Shown here in pieces: positions 18,859 to 28,041 of a stretch of DNA of 64,000 nucleotides. The stretch is from NCBI GenBank assembly GCA_037137455.1, contig JBAXKG010000005.1, positions 37,041 to 101,040 on the forward strand. Reading direction: 5' to 3'. The translations under genes and the position numbers were made by a program. Origin of the DNA: CAIVAT01 sp037137455. Its GTDB lineage: Bacteria > Bacteroidota > Bacteroidia > Bacteroidales > FEN-979. Under the pieces are notes generated by a model. The model saw only the letters and a list, made by a program, of their open reading frames with translations. It did not search any database and had not been told where the DNA came from. How positions within the stretch are numbered: the stretch's first letter is position 1; every line of letters starts with the position of its first letter.

Positions 18859-18933
18859 TAGAAATGATGGTTGGCATACCTCTGAGATAATAGGGCCACA
18901 TAAGCAAGCTGATACGATAAAGGGCAAGAGAAA

Positions 18934-20085
18934 ATGATAACAATTATTGCCGATAATAAAATTCCGTTTCTGAAGGGTGCATTAGAACCTTATGCTTCCA
19001 TCATTTACATGGATGGCCATAAAATCGACAGCGCATCGGTAGAAAATGCAGATGCTTTGCTGATCAGAACCCGGACTATTTGCAACGAAACGCTTCTGAG
19101 GGGCTCACGTGTGAAGTTTATTGCCTCGGCAACAATAGGGTTTGATCATATAGATACAGATTATTGCGATGCCAGTTCTATTTTCTGGACAAATGCCCCG
19201 GGATGCAATGCCGCTTCGGTTCAACAATATATTGCTTCTATTTTGGCCATTCTGGTAGTCAGTCATGATATTTCCCTTTATGGCAAAACACTCGGAATTA
19301 TAGGTGTGGGCCATGTAGGTAAAAAGGTTGAAGCCCTGGCCAGGTTATTGGAAATGAAGGTGCTATTGAACGATCCTCCACGGGCCAGAAATGAAGGCAA
19401 TTCCGGTTTTGTATCGTTGGAAAGACTCATTACTGAATCGGATATTATAACACTTCATGTCCCCTTAAACAGTATCGGTGAAGATAAAACCATTCACCTC
19501 ATCAACGAGGCAACATTACGATTGATGAAGAAGGGTTCATGGCTCATCAACTCGTCGCGGGGTGAGGTTGTAGATATTGGCGCCTTGAAGTCGGCCTTAT
19601 CTGAAGGCAGGCTTTCTGGCACGGCTTTCGATGTGTGGGAAAATGAACCAGTTATTGACCCGCAGCTTCTTGAATATGTCACTTTTGCCACTCCACATAT
19701 CGCTGGTTATTCAACCGATGGAAAAAGAAATGGGACTGTACAGATAGTGCGGAGCCTGGGAGCACATTTTGGTCTTCCTCTCACCGAATGGGAACCTTCA
19801 TGGATCCCTGAACCATCTGATCCTTTGATTATGCTTGATTGCCCTAATCATCCATTAGAAAATCTTGTTTGTCAGGCTATCCTGCATACTTATAATGTAA
19901 CTGATGATGATTTTCGGTTTCGTTCAAATCCGGGCGATTTTGAAATGCAAAGAGACAATTATCCGGTCAGGAGAGAATTCCCGGCATATAACATGATATT
20001 GAAGAATGGTTCTGATTTTCAAAAAGAAATTTTTGAAAAGCTGGGATTCAATATAATAAAAATGGAGCCGCCTAAATTACCTTAG
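18934..20085 (+). CDS. pdxB: 4-phosphoerythronate dehydrogenase
   Basis: 383 residues. Oxidises 4-phospho-D-erythronate in the DXP-independent vitamin B6 route. The D-isomer-specific 2-hydroxyacid dehydrogenase fold is clear: IADNKIPFLKGALEPY start typical of PdxB, FIASATIGFDHID, GIIGVGHVGKKVEAL nucleotide loop, INSSRGEVVD with catalytic Arg, and ATPHIAGYSTDGKRNGT with the catalytic His. A short C-terminal dimerisation region follows. The 3' end overlaps the 3' end of the convergent fumarate reductase B gene by 14 bases. Confidence 0.95.
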   Translation: MITIIADNKIPFLKGALEPYASIIYMDGHKIDSASVENADALLIRTRTICNETLLRGSRVKFIASATIGFDHIDTDYCDASSIFWTNAPGCNAASVQQYIASILAILVVSHDISLYGKTLGIIGVGHVGKKVEALARLLEMKVLLNDPPRARNEGNSGFVSLERLITESDIITLHVPLNSIGEDKTIHLINEATLRLMKKGSWLINSSRGEVVDIGALKSALSEGRLSGTAFDVWENEPVIDPQLLEYVTFATPHIAGYSTDGKRNGTVQIVRSLGAHFGLPLTEWEPSWIPEPSDPLIMLDCPNHPLENLVCQAILHTYNVTDDDFRFRSNPGDFEMQRDNYPVRREFPAYNMILKNGSDFQKEIFEKLGFNIIKMEPPKLP

Positions 20086-20812
20086 CACACATGAACTCCC
20101 GGTTCATACGTGCAATGTTGGAACGGGAGATTAATTTAGGACATTCTGCTTCACAGGCATAGGTATTGGTACAGTTTCCAAAACCTAGTTCATCCATCAT
20201 TTTGACCATCTTTTTAACCCGCTGTTTGGCCTCGATTTGTCCCTGGGGCAAAAGGGCAAACTGCGAAATTTTTGCAGAAACAAAAAGCATGGCGGAGGCG
20301 TTTTTGCATGCTGCCACGCATGCGCCACAGCCAATACATGCAGCTGCATCCATGGCCAGTTCCGATTTTTCTTTGCTCACAAGGATGTTGTTGGCTTCGG
20401 CAGCGCCACCTGTATTCACAGAGATATAGCCGCCTTCCTGGATGATCTTGTCAAAGGCTGAACGATCAACCATCAGATCTTTGATCACCGGAAATGGCTT
20501 TGCACGCCATGGCTCAATAATAATCGTATCCCCATCCTTGAATTTTCGCATATGAAGCTGACAAACAGTTACAGCATCATCGGGGCCATGAGGCCTGCCA
20601 TTGATATATAAACTGCACATCCCGCATATACCTTCCCGGCAGTCGTGGTCAAATACCACCGGCTCTGTATTCTTCCCGATCAGTTCTTCATTCAAAATGT
20701 CAAGCATCTCCAGGAAAGAACAATTTGGGGAAATATTATCCAGGGAGTAAGTAACAAATTTGCCTGTGGATTTCGCATCCTTCTGCCTCCAGATTTTCAG
20801 CGTAAGTTTCAT
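20072..20812 (-). CDS. sdhB: Succinate dehydrogenase/fumarate reductase iron-sulfur subunit
   Basis: 246 residues. Carries a [2Fe-2S] site (CREGICGMCSLYING with a later VCQLHM cysteine), and the two C-terminal cluster motifs CIGCGACVAACKN and CTNTYACEAECPK. It passes electrons between the flavoprotein and the membrane cytochrome b. Third gene of the C-A-B operon, 62 bases after subunit A. Could equally be named frdB; direction of the reaction is not decided by sequence. Confidence 0.95.
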   Translation of the reverse strand: MKLTLKIWRQKDAKSTGKFVTYSLDNISPNCSFLEMLDILNEELIGKNTEPVVFDHDCREGICGMCSLYINGRPHGPDDAVTVCQLHMRKFKDGDTIIIEPWRAKPFPVIKDLMVDRSAFDKIIQEGGYISVNTGGAAEANNILVSKEKSELAMDAAACIGCGACVAACKNASAMLFVSAKISQFALLPQGQIEAKQRVKKMVKMMDELGFGNCTNTYACEAECPKLISRSNIARMNREFMCAKVI

Positions 20813-20850
20813 ATATCTAAGCTGTTAGAAATCATAAATTAAAAAATCGC

Positions 20851-20874
20851 AATTCGTCATTCGTAATTCGTCAT
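20851..20874. repeat. Short direct repeat ATTCGTCATTCGTA
   Basis: AATTCGTCATTCGTAATTCG followed by TCAT: three close ATTCGT units in the 62-base gap between subunits A and B. Looks like a small intergenic repeat; function unknown. Confidence 0.5.
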
Positions 20875-22812
20875 TTATTTATACACCCTTTGCTTAACCT
20901 CTATCTCCTCATAAACAAGATCCTCCTTGTGTAATCTGAACTCTCCTTCTGAAATATATTCCCAGGCCGCCACATACTTGTAATCTTCATCATTGCGCTT
21001 ACATTCACCCTCTTCAGTCTGGTACTCTTCGCGGAAATGGCCGCCGCAACTTTCATTGCGGTTGATTGCATCCAGGGCCATCAGTTCGCCAAGTTCAAAA
21101 AAATCGGCCACCCTGCTGGCCTTTTCCAGTTCAATATTCAGTTCGTTTATGGTTCCTGGAATTTTGACATCTTTCCAAAATTCGATACGTAACTTGCGGA
21201 TGAGTTCAATGGCCTTTTTCAGTCCGGCTTCGTTTCGCGCCATACCCACATTTTCCCACATGATCTTTCCAAGTTCTTTATGGAAATGGTCAACGGATTT
21301 GTTTCCTTTTACTGCAATAAGTTTTTCAAGACGTGCCTGAACAGCTTTTTCAGCCTCAGCGAATTCAGCCTTATCGGTCGACATCCTTGCAACACGGATT
21401 TCACCGGCAAGGTAATTTTGAATTGTATATGGCAAAACGAAATAACCATCGGCCAGCCCTTGCATCAATGCGGAAGCACCCAAACGATTGGCGCCATGAT
21501 CGGAAAAGTTGGCTTCTCCGGCGGCAAATAAACCAGTCACGGTGGTTTGTAATTCGTAATCTACCCATGTGCCCCCCATGGTGTAATGTACCGCCGGGTA
21601 GATCATCATCGGATTTTCATAAGGATTTTCATCAACGATCTTTTCATACATCTGGAAGAGATTTCCATAACGCTCTTCGATGACATTTTTTCCCAGGCGC
21701 CCGATCGACTCCCTGAAGTCGAGAAAAACGGCTAATCCTGTCGATCCAACGCCAAAACCGGCATCACAGCGCTCCTTGGCCGCGCGTGATGCCACATCAC
21801 GGGGCACCAGATTTCCAAAAGCCGGGTAACGACGCTCGAGGAAATAATCACGGTTTTCTTCGGAAATATCATTGGCCTTCAGCTTACCCTTGCGATGTGC
21901 TTCGGCATCTTCTTTTCTTTTAGGAACCCAGATGCGGCCATCGTTACGCAGACTTTCGCTCATCAGAGTGAGTTTCGATTGGTAATCACCATGAACAGGA
22001 ATACAGGTGGGATGGATTTGCGTAAAACATGGGTTGGCAAACCAGGCCCCCTTCTTGAATATCTGCCAGATAGCGCTCCCGTTAGAACCCATGGCATTGG
22101 TTGAGAGGTAAAAGACATTCCCGTATCCACCGGTTGCAACAACAACAGCATGTCCAAAATGGCGTTCAAGCTTTCCGGTGATCAGGTTGCGGGCGATTAT
22201 ACCGCGTGCTTTCCCGTCAACAATCACAACATCCATCATTTCGTGGCGTTCGAAAAGTTTAACGGTTCCCAGTTTTATCTGACGACTCAGAGCGCCATAT
22301 GAACCAAGAAGCAATTGTTGTCCGGTTTGTCCGCGGGCAAAAAAAGTACGCGAAACCTGAGCCCCGCCAAAGGAGCGATTTTCAAGCGATCCGCCATATT
22401 CCCGTGCAAAAGGAACACCTTGTGCCACACATTGGTCGATGATGGCATTACTGACTTCAGCTAACCTGTAAACATTTGATTCACGGGCACGGTAATCACC
22501 ACCTTTGATGGTATCGTAAAAGAGACGGTAAATGCTGTCGCCGTCATTCGGATAATTCTTGGCAGCGTTAATCCCGCCCTGTGCCGCGATGCTGTGTGCG
22601 CGACGCGGAGAATCCTGATAGCAGAAGATCTTAACGTTGAAGCCCATCTCACCAAGTGATGCCGCTGCAGCAGACCCGGCAAGACCGGTGCCCACAATGA
22701 TGATATCGAGCTTGCGCTTGTTGCTGGGGTTAACAAGGTTCTGATGGTCTTTATAATGGGTCCATTTTGAGGTCAGAAGACCCTTGGGAATCTTTGAATT
22801 TAATTCAGCCAT
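20875..22812 (-). CDS. sdhA: Succinate dehydrogenase/fumarate reductase flavoprotein subunit
   Basis: 645 residues. FAD-binding loop GTGLAGSAAAASLGEMG, the RAHSIAAQGGINAAKNY segment with the FAD-linking histidine, the substrate-site TQIHPTCIPVHG, and the HYTMGGTWVD and GASALMQGLADG stretches are all present. It interconverts succinate and fumarate at the cytoplasmic face. Five bases separate it from subunit C upstream. Length is typical of the single-cytochrome (Wolinella/Bacteroides-like) enzymes. Confidence 0.96.
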   Translation of the reverse strand: MAELNSKIPKGLLTSKWTHYKDHQNLVNPSNKRKLDIIIVGTGLAGSAAAASLGEMGFNVKIFCYQDSPRRAHSIAAQGGINAAKNYPNDGDSIYRLFYDTIKGGDYRARESNVYRLAEVSNAIIDQCVAQGVPFAREYGGSLENRSFGGAQVSRTFFARGQTGQQLLLGSYGALSRQIKLGTVKLFERHEMMDVVIVDGKARGIIARNLITGKLERHFGHAVVVATGGYGNVFYLSTNAMGSNGSAIWQIFKKGAWFANPCFTQIHPTCIPVHGDYQSKLTLMSESLRNDGRIWVPKRKEDAEAHRKGKLKANDISEENRDYFLERRYPAFGNLVPRDVASRAAKERCDAGFGVGSTGLAVFLDFRESIGRLGKNVIEERYGNLFQMYEKIVDENPYENPMMIYPAVHYTMGGTWVDYELQTTVTGLFAAGEANFSDHGANRLGASALMQGLADGYFVLPYTIQNYLAGEIRVARMSTDKAEFAEAEKAVQARLEKLIAVKGNKSVDHFHKELGKIMWENVGMARNEAGLKKAIELIRKLRIEFWKDVKIPGTINELNIELEKASRVADFFELGELMALDAINRNESCGGHFREEYQTEEGECKRNDEDYKYVAAWEYISEGEFRLHKEDLVYEEIEVKQRVYK

Positions 22813-22817
22813 GACAA

Positions 22818-23489
22818 TTAGCGGATAAGTAAAAAGTAAATAGGAATGATAATAAAGCCTAAGGGAACAACGATTGCATAAAAAGTTCCGAACCGCTGGA
22901 TAAACTTATTATATTGTGGATGGTTTACTCCAAGCGTTTGCCAGGCAGCCTGGAATGCCTGGTTCAGATGAATACCAAGCACGAAGAACAATATTATATA
23001 CAAGATGGAATATCCTGGCCTGGCGAACAATTCTTGCGCAATAATGTAGAAATTGGGTTCTCCATCAGGAAAAAAATTCGGATTAGAAACCCATCCCAGC
23101 TTGATGAAATAGAAATTCATGAAATGGATGATCAGAAAGATCAAAACGATGCCTCCGGTATATATCATATATTTTGATAGCAACGGAGTATAAGTTTTAT
23201 TTGTAACCTTATACCTCACCGGCCGGGCCATCCAGTTTTGTATTTGCAGGATGATCCCAATCAGGATATGGAAGATGAAACCAGCGAAAAGACCGATTTC
23301 AAATACTTTAACTATGTAATTCGTTCCCATGAAATAGGCTGCGGCATTAAACCACGCGCCCCCGTCATCACGTAACAAACATAAGTTTATGCCCAGGTGG
23401 ACTACTAAAAAGATCATCAGGAAGAGACCCAGAAATGCCATCCAGATCTTTTTTGTGATCGAAGAAAATCGTAAAAATGATGCATTCAT
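22818..23489 (-). CDS. sdhC: Succinate dehydrogenase/fumarate reductase cytochrome b subunit
   Basis: 223 residues, five hydrophobic helices. Four histidines placed in helices (H31, H74, H122, H174) fit the bis-His ligands of two b hemes, so this is a di-heme type B membrane anchor that reacts with menaquinone. First gene of the operon. A minus-strand TAATTTTG box lies 32-39 bases upstream of the ATG. Confidence 0.94.
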   Translation of the reverse strand: MNASFLRFSSITKKIWMAFLGLFLMIFLVVHLGINLCLLRDDGGAWFNAAAYFMGTNYIVKVFEIGLFAGFIFHILIGIILQIQNWMARPVRYKVTNKTYTPLLSKYMIYTGGIVLIFLIIHFMNFYFIKLGWVSNPNFFPDGEPNFYIIAQELFARPGYSILYIILFFVLGIHLNQAFQAAWQTLGVNHPQYNKFIQRFGTFYAIVVPLGFIIIPIYFLLIR

Positions 23490-23502
23490 AACAAGCTTTT
23501 AA

Positions 23503-23510
23503 TATATTTG
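23503..23510 (+). promoter_or_regulatory. -7 promoter box (TATATTTG) facing aminopeptidase P
   Basis: Exact TAnnTTTG match 84 bases before the ATG at 23594, within the divergent region shared with sdhC. Confidence 0.45.
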
Positions 23511-23520
23511 TTCATCGTTT

Positions 23521-23528
23521 CAAAATTA
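23521..23528 (-). promoter_or_regulatory. -7 promoter box (TAATTTTG) for sdhCAB
   Basis: Minus-strand TAnnTTTG match 32 bases before the sdhC ATG, with a TTTG 15 bases further upstream (complement of 23544-23547). Confidence 0.6.
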
Positions 23529-23593
23529 GAACGAAATTTTTATCAAAAAATGAATTTTCTTAAAATATTCACAATTCAAATCCAGTCTAAATT

Positions 23594-24979
23594 ATGTTTT
23601 CAGCAAATGTCTATAGCGATCGCCGTAAAAAACTCCGCGCCGAACTTTCCGGTGGGCTAATTTTATTTTTAGGTAACCAGGAAGTTCCCTTCAACTATCC
23701 GGCAAATACATATTCATTCCGTCAGGACAGCAATTTTTCCTATTTTTTCGGATTGGACAACCCCGATCTGGCTGCGATAATTGATCTCGATAAGGATAAG
23801 GATTATATCTTTGGCAATGATGTGGATATTACCGACATCATTTGGATGGGTATTCAACCCACTATCAAGGATCAGGCATCCAAAGTCGGTGTTGAGCATA
23901 CTGCACCACTTACCGCTCTTAATGAAATTGTTAAAAATGCCCTGGCTCAAGGCCGCAAAGTGCATTTTGCGCCCCCTTACCGTGGTGAAACCATTTTATG
24001 GCTCTCGAATCTGCTGGATATTCCACACTTGCAATTAAAACCAAACACATCAGAACCCTTGATCAGGGCGATTATAAAACTTCGTATGAAGAAGGATGCA
24101 ATGGAGGTGGCCGAAATTGAAAAAGCGATTGATGTTGCTTATAATATGCATACAAGTGGTATGAAATTGGCCAAACCTGGTGTGGTAGAGCGCGAAATTG
24201 CCGGCATCATTGAAGGTATCGCCCTGTCGCAATGCGGCCCGGTTGCTTTCCCGGTGATACTCACTATCAACGGGCAAACCCTTCACAACCATTACCATGG
24301 CAATACACTCGTTGCGGGCAGGATGCTCGTGATAGATGCCGGTTGCGAAAATGAACTTCATTATTCCAGCGATATCACGCGCACGGTTCCGGTAGGAGGC
24401 AAGTTCAATTCCCGTCAAAAGGGCATATACGAAATAGTGCTAAATGCGAATCTGACGGCCATTAAAGCCATGAGACCAGGAGTGCCGTTTAAAGACATCC
24501 ACATGCTTGCTGCCATAGAGATCGCTAAGGGTCTCATAAGTCTGGGTATTATGAAAGGCGATCCCAAGGAAGCTGCCATGAAAGGGGCTCACACCCTGTT
24601 CTTCCCCCACGGATTGGGTCATCCTCTCGGAATGGATGTACATGATCTTGAGGGACTTGGTGAAAATTTAATAGGATACGATGAAGATGTGCAGCGCAGC
24701 AAGGAGTTCGGGCTTTCATTTCTCCGTTTCGGCCGCAAACTCCAGGAGGGTTTTGTAATGACCATCGAACCTGGTATCTACTTTATTCCCGAACTGATCG
24801 AAATATGGAAGGCAGAAATCAAATTGGACAATTTCATCAATTACGATGTGGTGGAAACATATAAGGATTTCGGGGGCATCCGCATTGAGGACAATGTACT
24901 GGTCACAAACGATGGATGCCGGGTGCTTGGTAAGCCAATACCAAAAACGGTAGCTGAGATCGAGGAAATGATGAAATAA
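23594..24979 (+). CDS. pepP: Xaa-Pro aminopeptidase (aminopeptidase P family)
   Basis: 461 residues. Removes N-terminal residues preceding proline; cytoplasmic, two-metal enzyme. The N-terminal creatinase-like domain (RLRAELSGG-type start, NFSYFFGLDNPDLAAIID) is followed by the pita-bread domain with metal ligands in VIDAGCENELHYSSDITRTVPV (two Asp), HGLGHPLGMDVHD (His), TIEPGIYF (Glu) and GGIRIEDNVLV (Glu). All expected ligands are present. Monocistronic or joined to the hydrolase 35 bases downstream. Confidence 0.95.
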   Translation: MFSANVYSDRRKKLRAELSGGLILFLGNQEVPFNYPANTYSFRQDSNFSYFFGLDNPDLAAIIDLDKDKDYIFGNDVDITDIIWMGIQPTIKDQASKVGVEHTAPLTALNEIVKNALAQGRKVHFAPPYRGETILWLSNLLDIPHLQLKPNTSEPLIRAIIKLRMKKDAMEVAEIEKAIDVAYNMHTSGMKLAKPGVVEREIAGIIEGIALSQCGPVAFPVILTINGQTLHNHYHGNTLVAGRMLVIDAGCENELHYSSDITRTVPVGGKFNSRQKGIYEIVLNANLTAIKAMRPGVPFKDIHMLAAIEIAKGLISLGIMKGDPKEAAMKGAHTLFFPHGLGHPLGMDVHDLEGLGENLIGYDEDVQRSKEFGLSFLRFGRKLQEGFVMTIEPGIYFIPELIEIWKAEIKLDNFINYDVVETYKDFGGIRIEDNVLVTNDGCRVLGKPIPKTVAEIEEMMK

Positions 24980-25014
24980 TATGGCTGAAACCAACTGCTT
25001 TAAATTCAAATCAT

Positions 25015-25806
25015 ATGTCAATAATTAAATTTGAGAAAAAAAACATCTTCTTCACCGATGAAGGGAAGGGGAAGGTCATAGTACTATTGCATGGCTTTAC
25101 AGAATCTTCAAAAATCTGGAATGGATTTGCTCAAAAACTGGCGATAAAGTACCGGGTAATCACTATCGACTTGCCCGGTCATGGCAAGAGTGATACCATT
25201 GGCAACATCCACACCATGGAGCTCATGGCGGATGTTGTTTTTGCATTGCTGAAAAAGCTGAGAATAGGCAAATGTCTTATGGTTGGACATTCCATGGGAG
25301 GATATGTGACTCTCGCATTCACCGAAAAGTATCCTAAGTCGCTTAGAGGATTAATCCTCTTTCATTCGCATTGTTTTCCAGACACACCAGCTGAGCAGGA
25401 AAACCGGAACAGAACTATCGGAATCGTAGACCAGGATAAATTCAGTTACGTAGCACAATTTATACCCAGCCTTTTCCCGGTAGAGGTGCATAAGAAGTTC
25501 TCAAAACAGATTGAACGTTTGATTCAACGGGCATCCAAGATGTCGAAAGAGGGTGTTATTGCTGCCCTCGAAGGCATGAAAAACCGCAAAGACCAATCAG
25601 GCCTTCTCAAAACTACAAAACTTCCAGTGTCGTTCATTCTTGGGTTGAAAGATTCAAGAGTACCGGCGACCCGCATCTGGGAAATGATTTCATTACCTGA
25701 GTTAAGCGAAATCCTGCTATTACGCGATTGCGGCCATATGGGATACATTGAATCACCTGAAGAAACTTTGAATGCCATCCTTGGATTTGCCAGAAAAATC
25801 ATGTAA
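25015..25806 (+). CDS. Alpha/beta hydrolase
   Basis: 263 residues. Alpha/beta fold with oxyanion HGFTES, DLPGHGKSD, nucleophile elbow GHSMGGY (S93), and catalytic His in CGHMGYIE (H241); the Asp is likely in ILGLKDSRVP. Close in style to BioH/esterase/MhpC-like enzymes. No signal peptide. Substrate cannot be told. Confidence 0.9.
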   Translation: MSIIKFEKKNIFFTDEGKGKVIVLLHGFTESSKIWNGFAQKLAIKYRVITIDLPGHGKSDTIGNIHTMELMADVVFALLKKLRIGKCLMVGHSMGGYVTLAFTEKYPKSLRGLILFHSHCFPDTPAEQENRNRTIGIVDQDKFSYVAQFIPSLFPVEVHKKFSKQIERLIQRASKMSKEGVIAALEGMKNRKDQSGLLKTTKLPVSFILGLKDSRVPATRIWEMISLPELSEILLLRDCGHMGYIESPEETLNAILGFARKIM

Positions 25807-25851
25807 CTCCTTTTCGTAACATATTATAGGTCAGTCTTCAGTAGTCTTTCG

Positions 25852-26436
25852 TCACTTATAGAAGTGCATCTCTTCAATATACTTCCATACCTTTTCAGGC
25901 AGAAAATTACGCATGTTTTTTCCATCACGGATCGCCTTCCTGATAAAGGATGAGGAAATAGTAATCAACGGGGCATCAACACGTGTGATCGATGGGTGCC
26001 GATCGAACTGACTCACCTCGGTTTCGGGGCGTGGGTAAAGGTAAATGCAGTATTGACGAAGCAACTCTTCATAATTCTTCCACTTGTGAAATGTTGGCAG
26101 GATATCACTTCCGGCAATCAGGACAAACTCTTTTCCAGGAAATTTTTCCGAAAGATAGGTCAGGGTGTCAATGGAATAGGATGGCTGTGGAAGTTTAAAT
26201 TCGATATTGGAAGACCTGAAACGAGGCTCTTCTTCAATGGCCAGGTTCACCATTGCAAGACGGTGGTGATCGGCAAGCAATGTTGATTTTTCTTTTAATG
26301 GGTTATGCGGGGAAACTACAAACCAAACCTGGTCCAGATCGGTATACTCCGCCATGAACGAAGCAATCATCAGGTGACCTAAGTGGATTGGGTTGAAGGA
26401 ACCGAAAAACAGGCCTGTTTTGGAACGAGAAGACAT
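25852..26436 (-). CDS. nadD: Nicotinate-nucleotide adenylyltransferase
   Basis: 194 residues. Adds AMP to nicotinate mononucleotide in NAD synthesis. The nucleotidyltransferase motif GSFNPIHLGHLMI (GxFxPxHxGH) and the late ISSSFIRKAI motif are intact, as is VVSPHNPLKEK near residue 45. Third gene of a yicC-gmk-nadD minus-strand operon, 34 bases after gmk. Confidence 0.95.
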   Translation of the reverse strand: MSSRSKTGLFFGSFNPIHLGHLMIASFMAEYTDLDQVWFVVSPHNPLKEKSTLLADHHRLAMVNLAIEEEPRFRSSNIEFKLPQPSYSIDTLTYLSEKFPGKEFVLIAGSDILPTFHKWKNYEELLRQYCIYLYPRPETEVSQFDRHPSITRVDAPLITISSSFIRKAIRDGKNMRNFLPEKVWKYIEEMHFYK

Positions 26437-26470
26437 CGGATAAATTAAGAATTATGATTTCTAATAAGGG

Positions 26471-27037
26471 TTAAGTCTGTAAAAAAGCTTCGACCAGGGC
26501 AACTATTTTTTTGCATTTAATCTCTAAGTCATCATTGATTATTATTTCATCAAACCGGGAGGCGAAAGTCAACTCGTAAACCGCTTTGTTGATCCTTTTT
26601 TGCAACGTTTCTGCTGTTTCTGATCCCCTGCTTCTTAAACGGTTTTCGAGTTCGATTATCGAAGGAGGTTGAATAAAAACAGCTAACCCCTGATTCCCGA
26701 AATACCTTTTCAGGTTTAGTCCACCGAGCACATCCAAATCGAAAATCGGAATTTTTCCCTGTGACCAAATGCGATCGATCTCCGATTTTAATGTTCCATA
26801 ATAATTTCCCGGATAAACCTCCTGCCATTCAACAAATTCGTTACGCCCGATTTTATCTTTAAAATCATCCACAGAAATAAAAAAATAGTCTTTCCTGTCT
26901 GATTCATCATTTCGTTTGGCCCTGCTGCAGGCGGAAACAGAAAATTCAAGCCGGGGAATGGCTCTGAGCAGATGTTTTACGATAGTGGTTTTCCCTGCCC
27001 CCGATGGTGCGGAAACAATGATCGCTTTACCCTGCAT
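26471..27037 (-). CDS. gmk: Guanylate kinase
   Basis: 188 residues, phosphorylates GMP to GDP. P-loop SAPSGAGKTTIVKHLL, GMP-binding SACSRAKRNDE and YFFISVDDF, FVEWQEVYPGNYYGT and DLDVLGGLNLKRYF all as expected. Two bases after yicC, so co-transcribed. Confidence 0.96.
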   Translation of the reverse strand: MQGKAIIVSAPSGAGKTTIVKHLLRAIPRLEFSVSACSRAKRNDESDRKDYFFISVDDFKDKIGRNEFVEWQEVYPGNYYGTLKSEIDRIWSQGKIPIFDLDVLGGLNLKRYFGNQGLAVFIQPPSIIELENRLRSRGSETAETLQKRINKAVYELTFASRFDEIIINDDLEIKCKKIVALVEAFLQT

Positions 27038-27039
27038 AG

Positions 27040-27924
27040 CTATAGAATATTTCCTAACTGTTCCTTAATCTTTTCCAATTCATCTTTCATCTGGACCACG
27101 AGCTTCTGAATTTCCGCATCACTGGCCTTAGATCCGATAGTGTTGATCTCGCGGCCCATCTCCTGGACGATGAATCCAAGCTTTTTCCCTTGTGCCCCGG
27201 GGTCTTGCAACGTTTCAAGAAAATACTGACAATGCTTCAGCAAACGCACCTTCTCCTCGGTGATATCGAGCTTTTCAAGGTAATAGATGATCTCCTGCTC
27301 AAAACGGTTCTGATCGGGGGCAGATCCGTTAAAATCGCCCGAAAACTTAGCAAAATCCCTGAGCAAACGTTCTCTTAACTCGTTGCTACGGTTCTTTTCA
27401 TATGGGGAGATGGAATCAAGCAGCTGCAGAATGAAATGAACGCGCTTTAGCATGTCATCTTCGAGAGCCCTCCCTTCATTACTGCGAAAATCATCAACCT
27501 GCCTTATTGTTTCAATAATGGCGCCTGAAATTATATCCCAATCCATTTCGCCCATCTCATCGCGGCTGGTTTGCATTACATCCGGCATCCTGACCACAAG
27601 CGATAATATGTCGGCCGGACGCTTCTCTTTAATTTCTTTGGATAGAGTTCTTAGCTCGCCATAGTATTTTTTTGCAAGGGCATGATTGATGGAATGACTC
27701 AACATTTCGCCGGTCACCTCAGTGTCGATATAAAAATCTATTTTCCCGCGTTCAAGCCGTTGTGTAAGGAGCGCCCGCACTTCCCATTCTTTTTCACGGA
27801 AATACCCGGGAATCTTAAGGTTTAAATCGAATTGCTTGCTATTCAGAGTTTTGATTTCTATAGTAATCCTACGCCCTGTAATGTCAACGACAGCCTTTCC
27901 GAATCCGGTCATGGATTTGATCAT
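27040..27924 (-). CDS. yicC: YicC family endoribonuclease
   Basis: 294 residues. Begins MIKSMTGFGKA, the near-invariant YicC start, and ends with the DUF1732-type EMGREINTIGSKASD segment. E. coli YicC is an endoribonuclease; whether the same RNA targets exist here is unknown. First gene of the yicC-gmk-nadD operon, an order common in Bacteroidota. Confidence 0.94.
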   Translation of the reverse strand: MIKSMTGFGKAVVDITGRRITIEIKTLNSKQFDLNLKIPGYFREKEWEVRALLTQRLERGKIDFYIDTEVTGEMLSHSINHALAKKYYGELRTLSKEIKEKRPADILSLVVRMPDVMQTSRDEMGEMDWDIISGAIIETIRQVDDFRSNEGRALEDDMLKRVHFILQLLDSISPYEKNRSNELRERLLRDFAKFSGDFNGSAPDQNRFEQEIIYYLEKLDITEEKVRLLKHCQYFLETLQDPGAQGKKLGFIVQEMGREINTIGSKASDAEIQKLVVQMKDELEKIKEQLGNIL

Positions 27925-27941
27925 GGTTTCCTTTTTTTAAG

Positions 27942-27949
27942 CAAAATTA
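27942..27949 (-). promoter_or_regulatory. -7 promoter box (TAATTTTG) for yicC-gmk-nadD
   Basis: Minus-strand TAnnTTTG match 18 bases before the yicC ATG, giving a very short 5' UTR. Confidence 0.55.
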
Positions 27950-28004
27950 CACATAATTTATCCATTTCATCGTTATCATCTTAAGTGGATTGATTCCTTT
28001 TTCT

Positions 28005-28012
28005 TAAATTTG
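28005..28012 (+). promoter_or_regulatory. -7 promoter box (TAAATTTG) for cardiolipin synthase-like gene
   Basis: Exact TAnnTTTG match 29 bases before the ATG at 28042, in the divergent yicC region. Confidence 0.55.
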
Positions 28013-28041
28013 AAGAGGAAAAAATTTCAATTGTCGTTTTT

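Noticed and set aside
18880..18933. CTGAGA followed by CTGAT and AGGG upstream of pdxB, resembling parts of a TPP riboswitch
   Set aside because: The stems and the full second half of the TPP aptamer are missing, only about 50 bases separate it from the ATG, and the gene is in vitamin B6 synthesis; chance resemblance.
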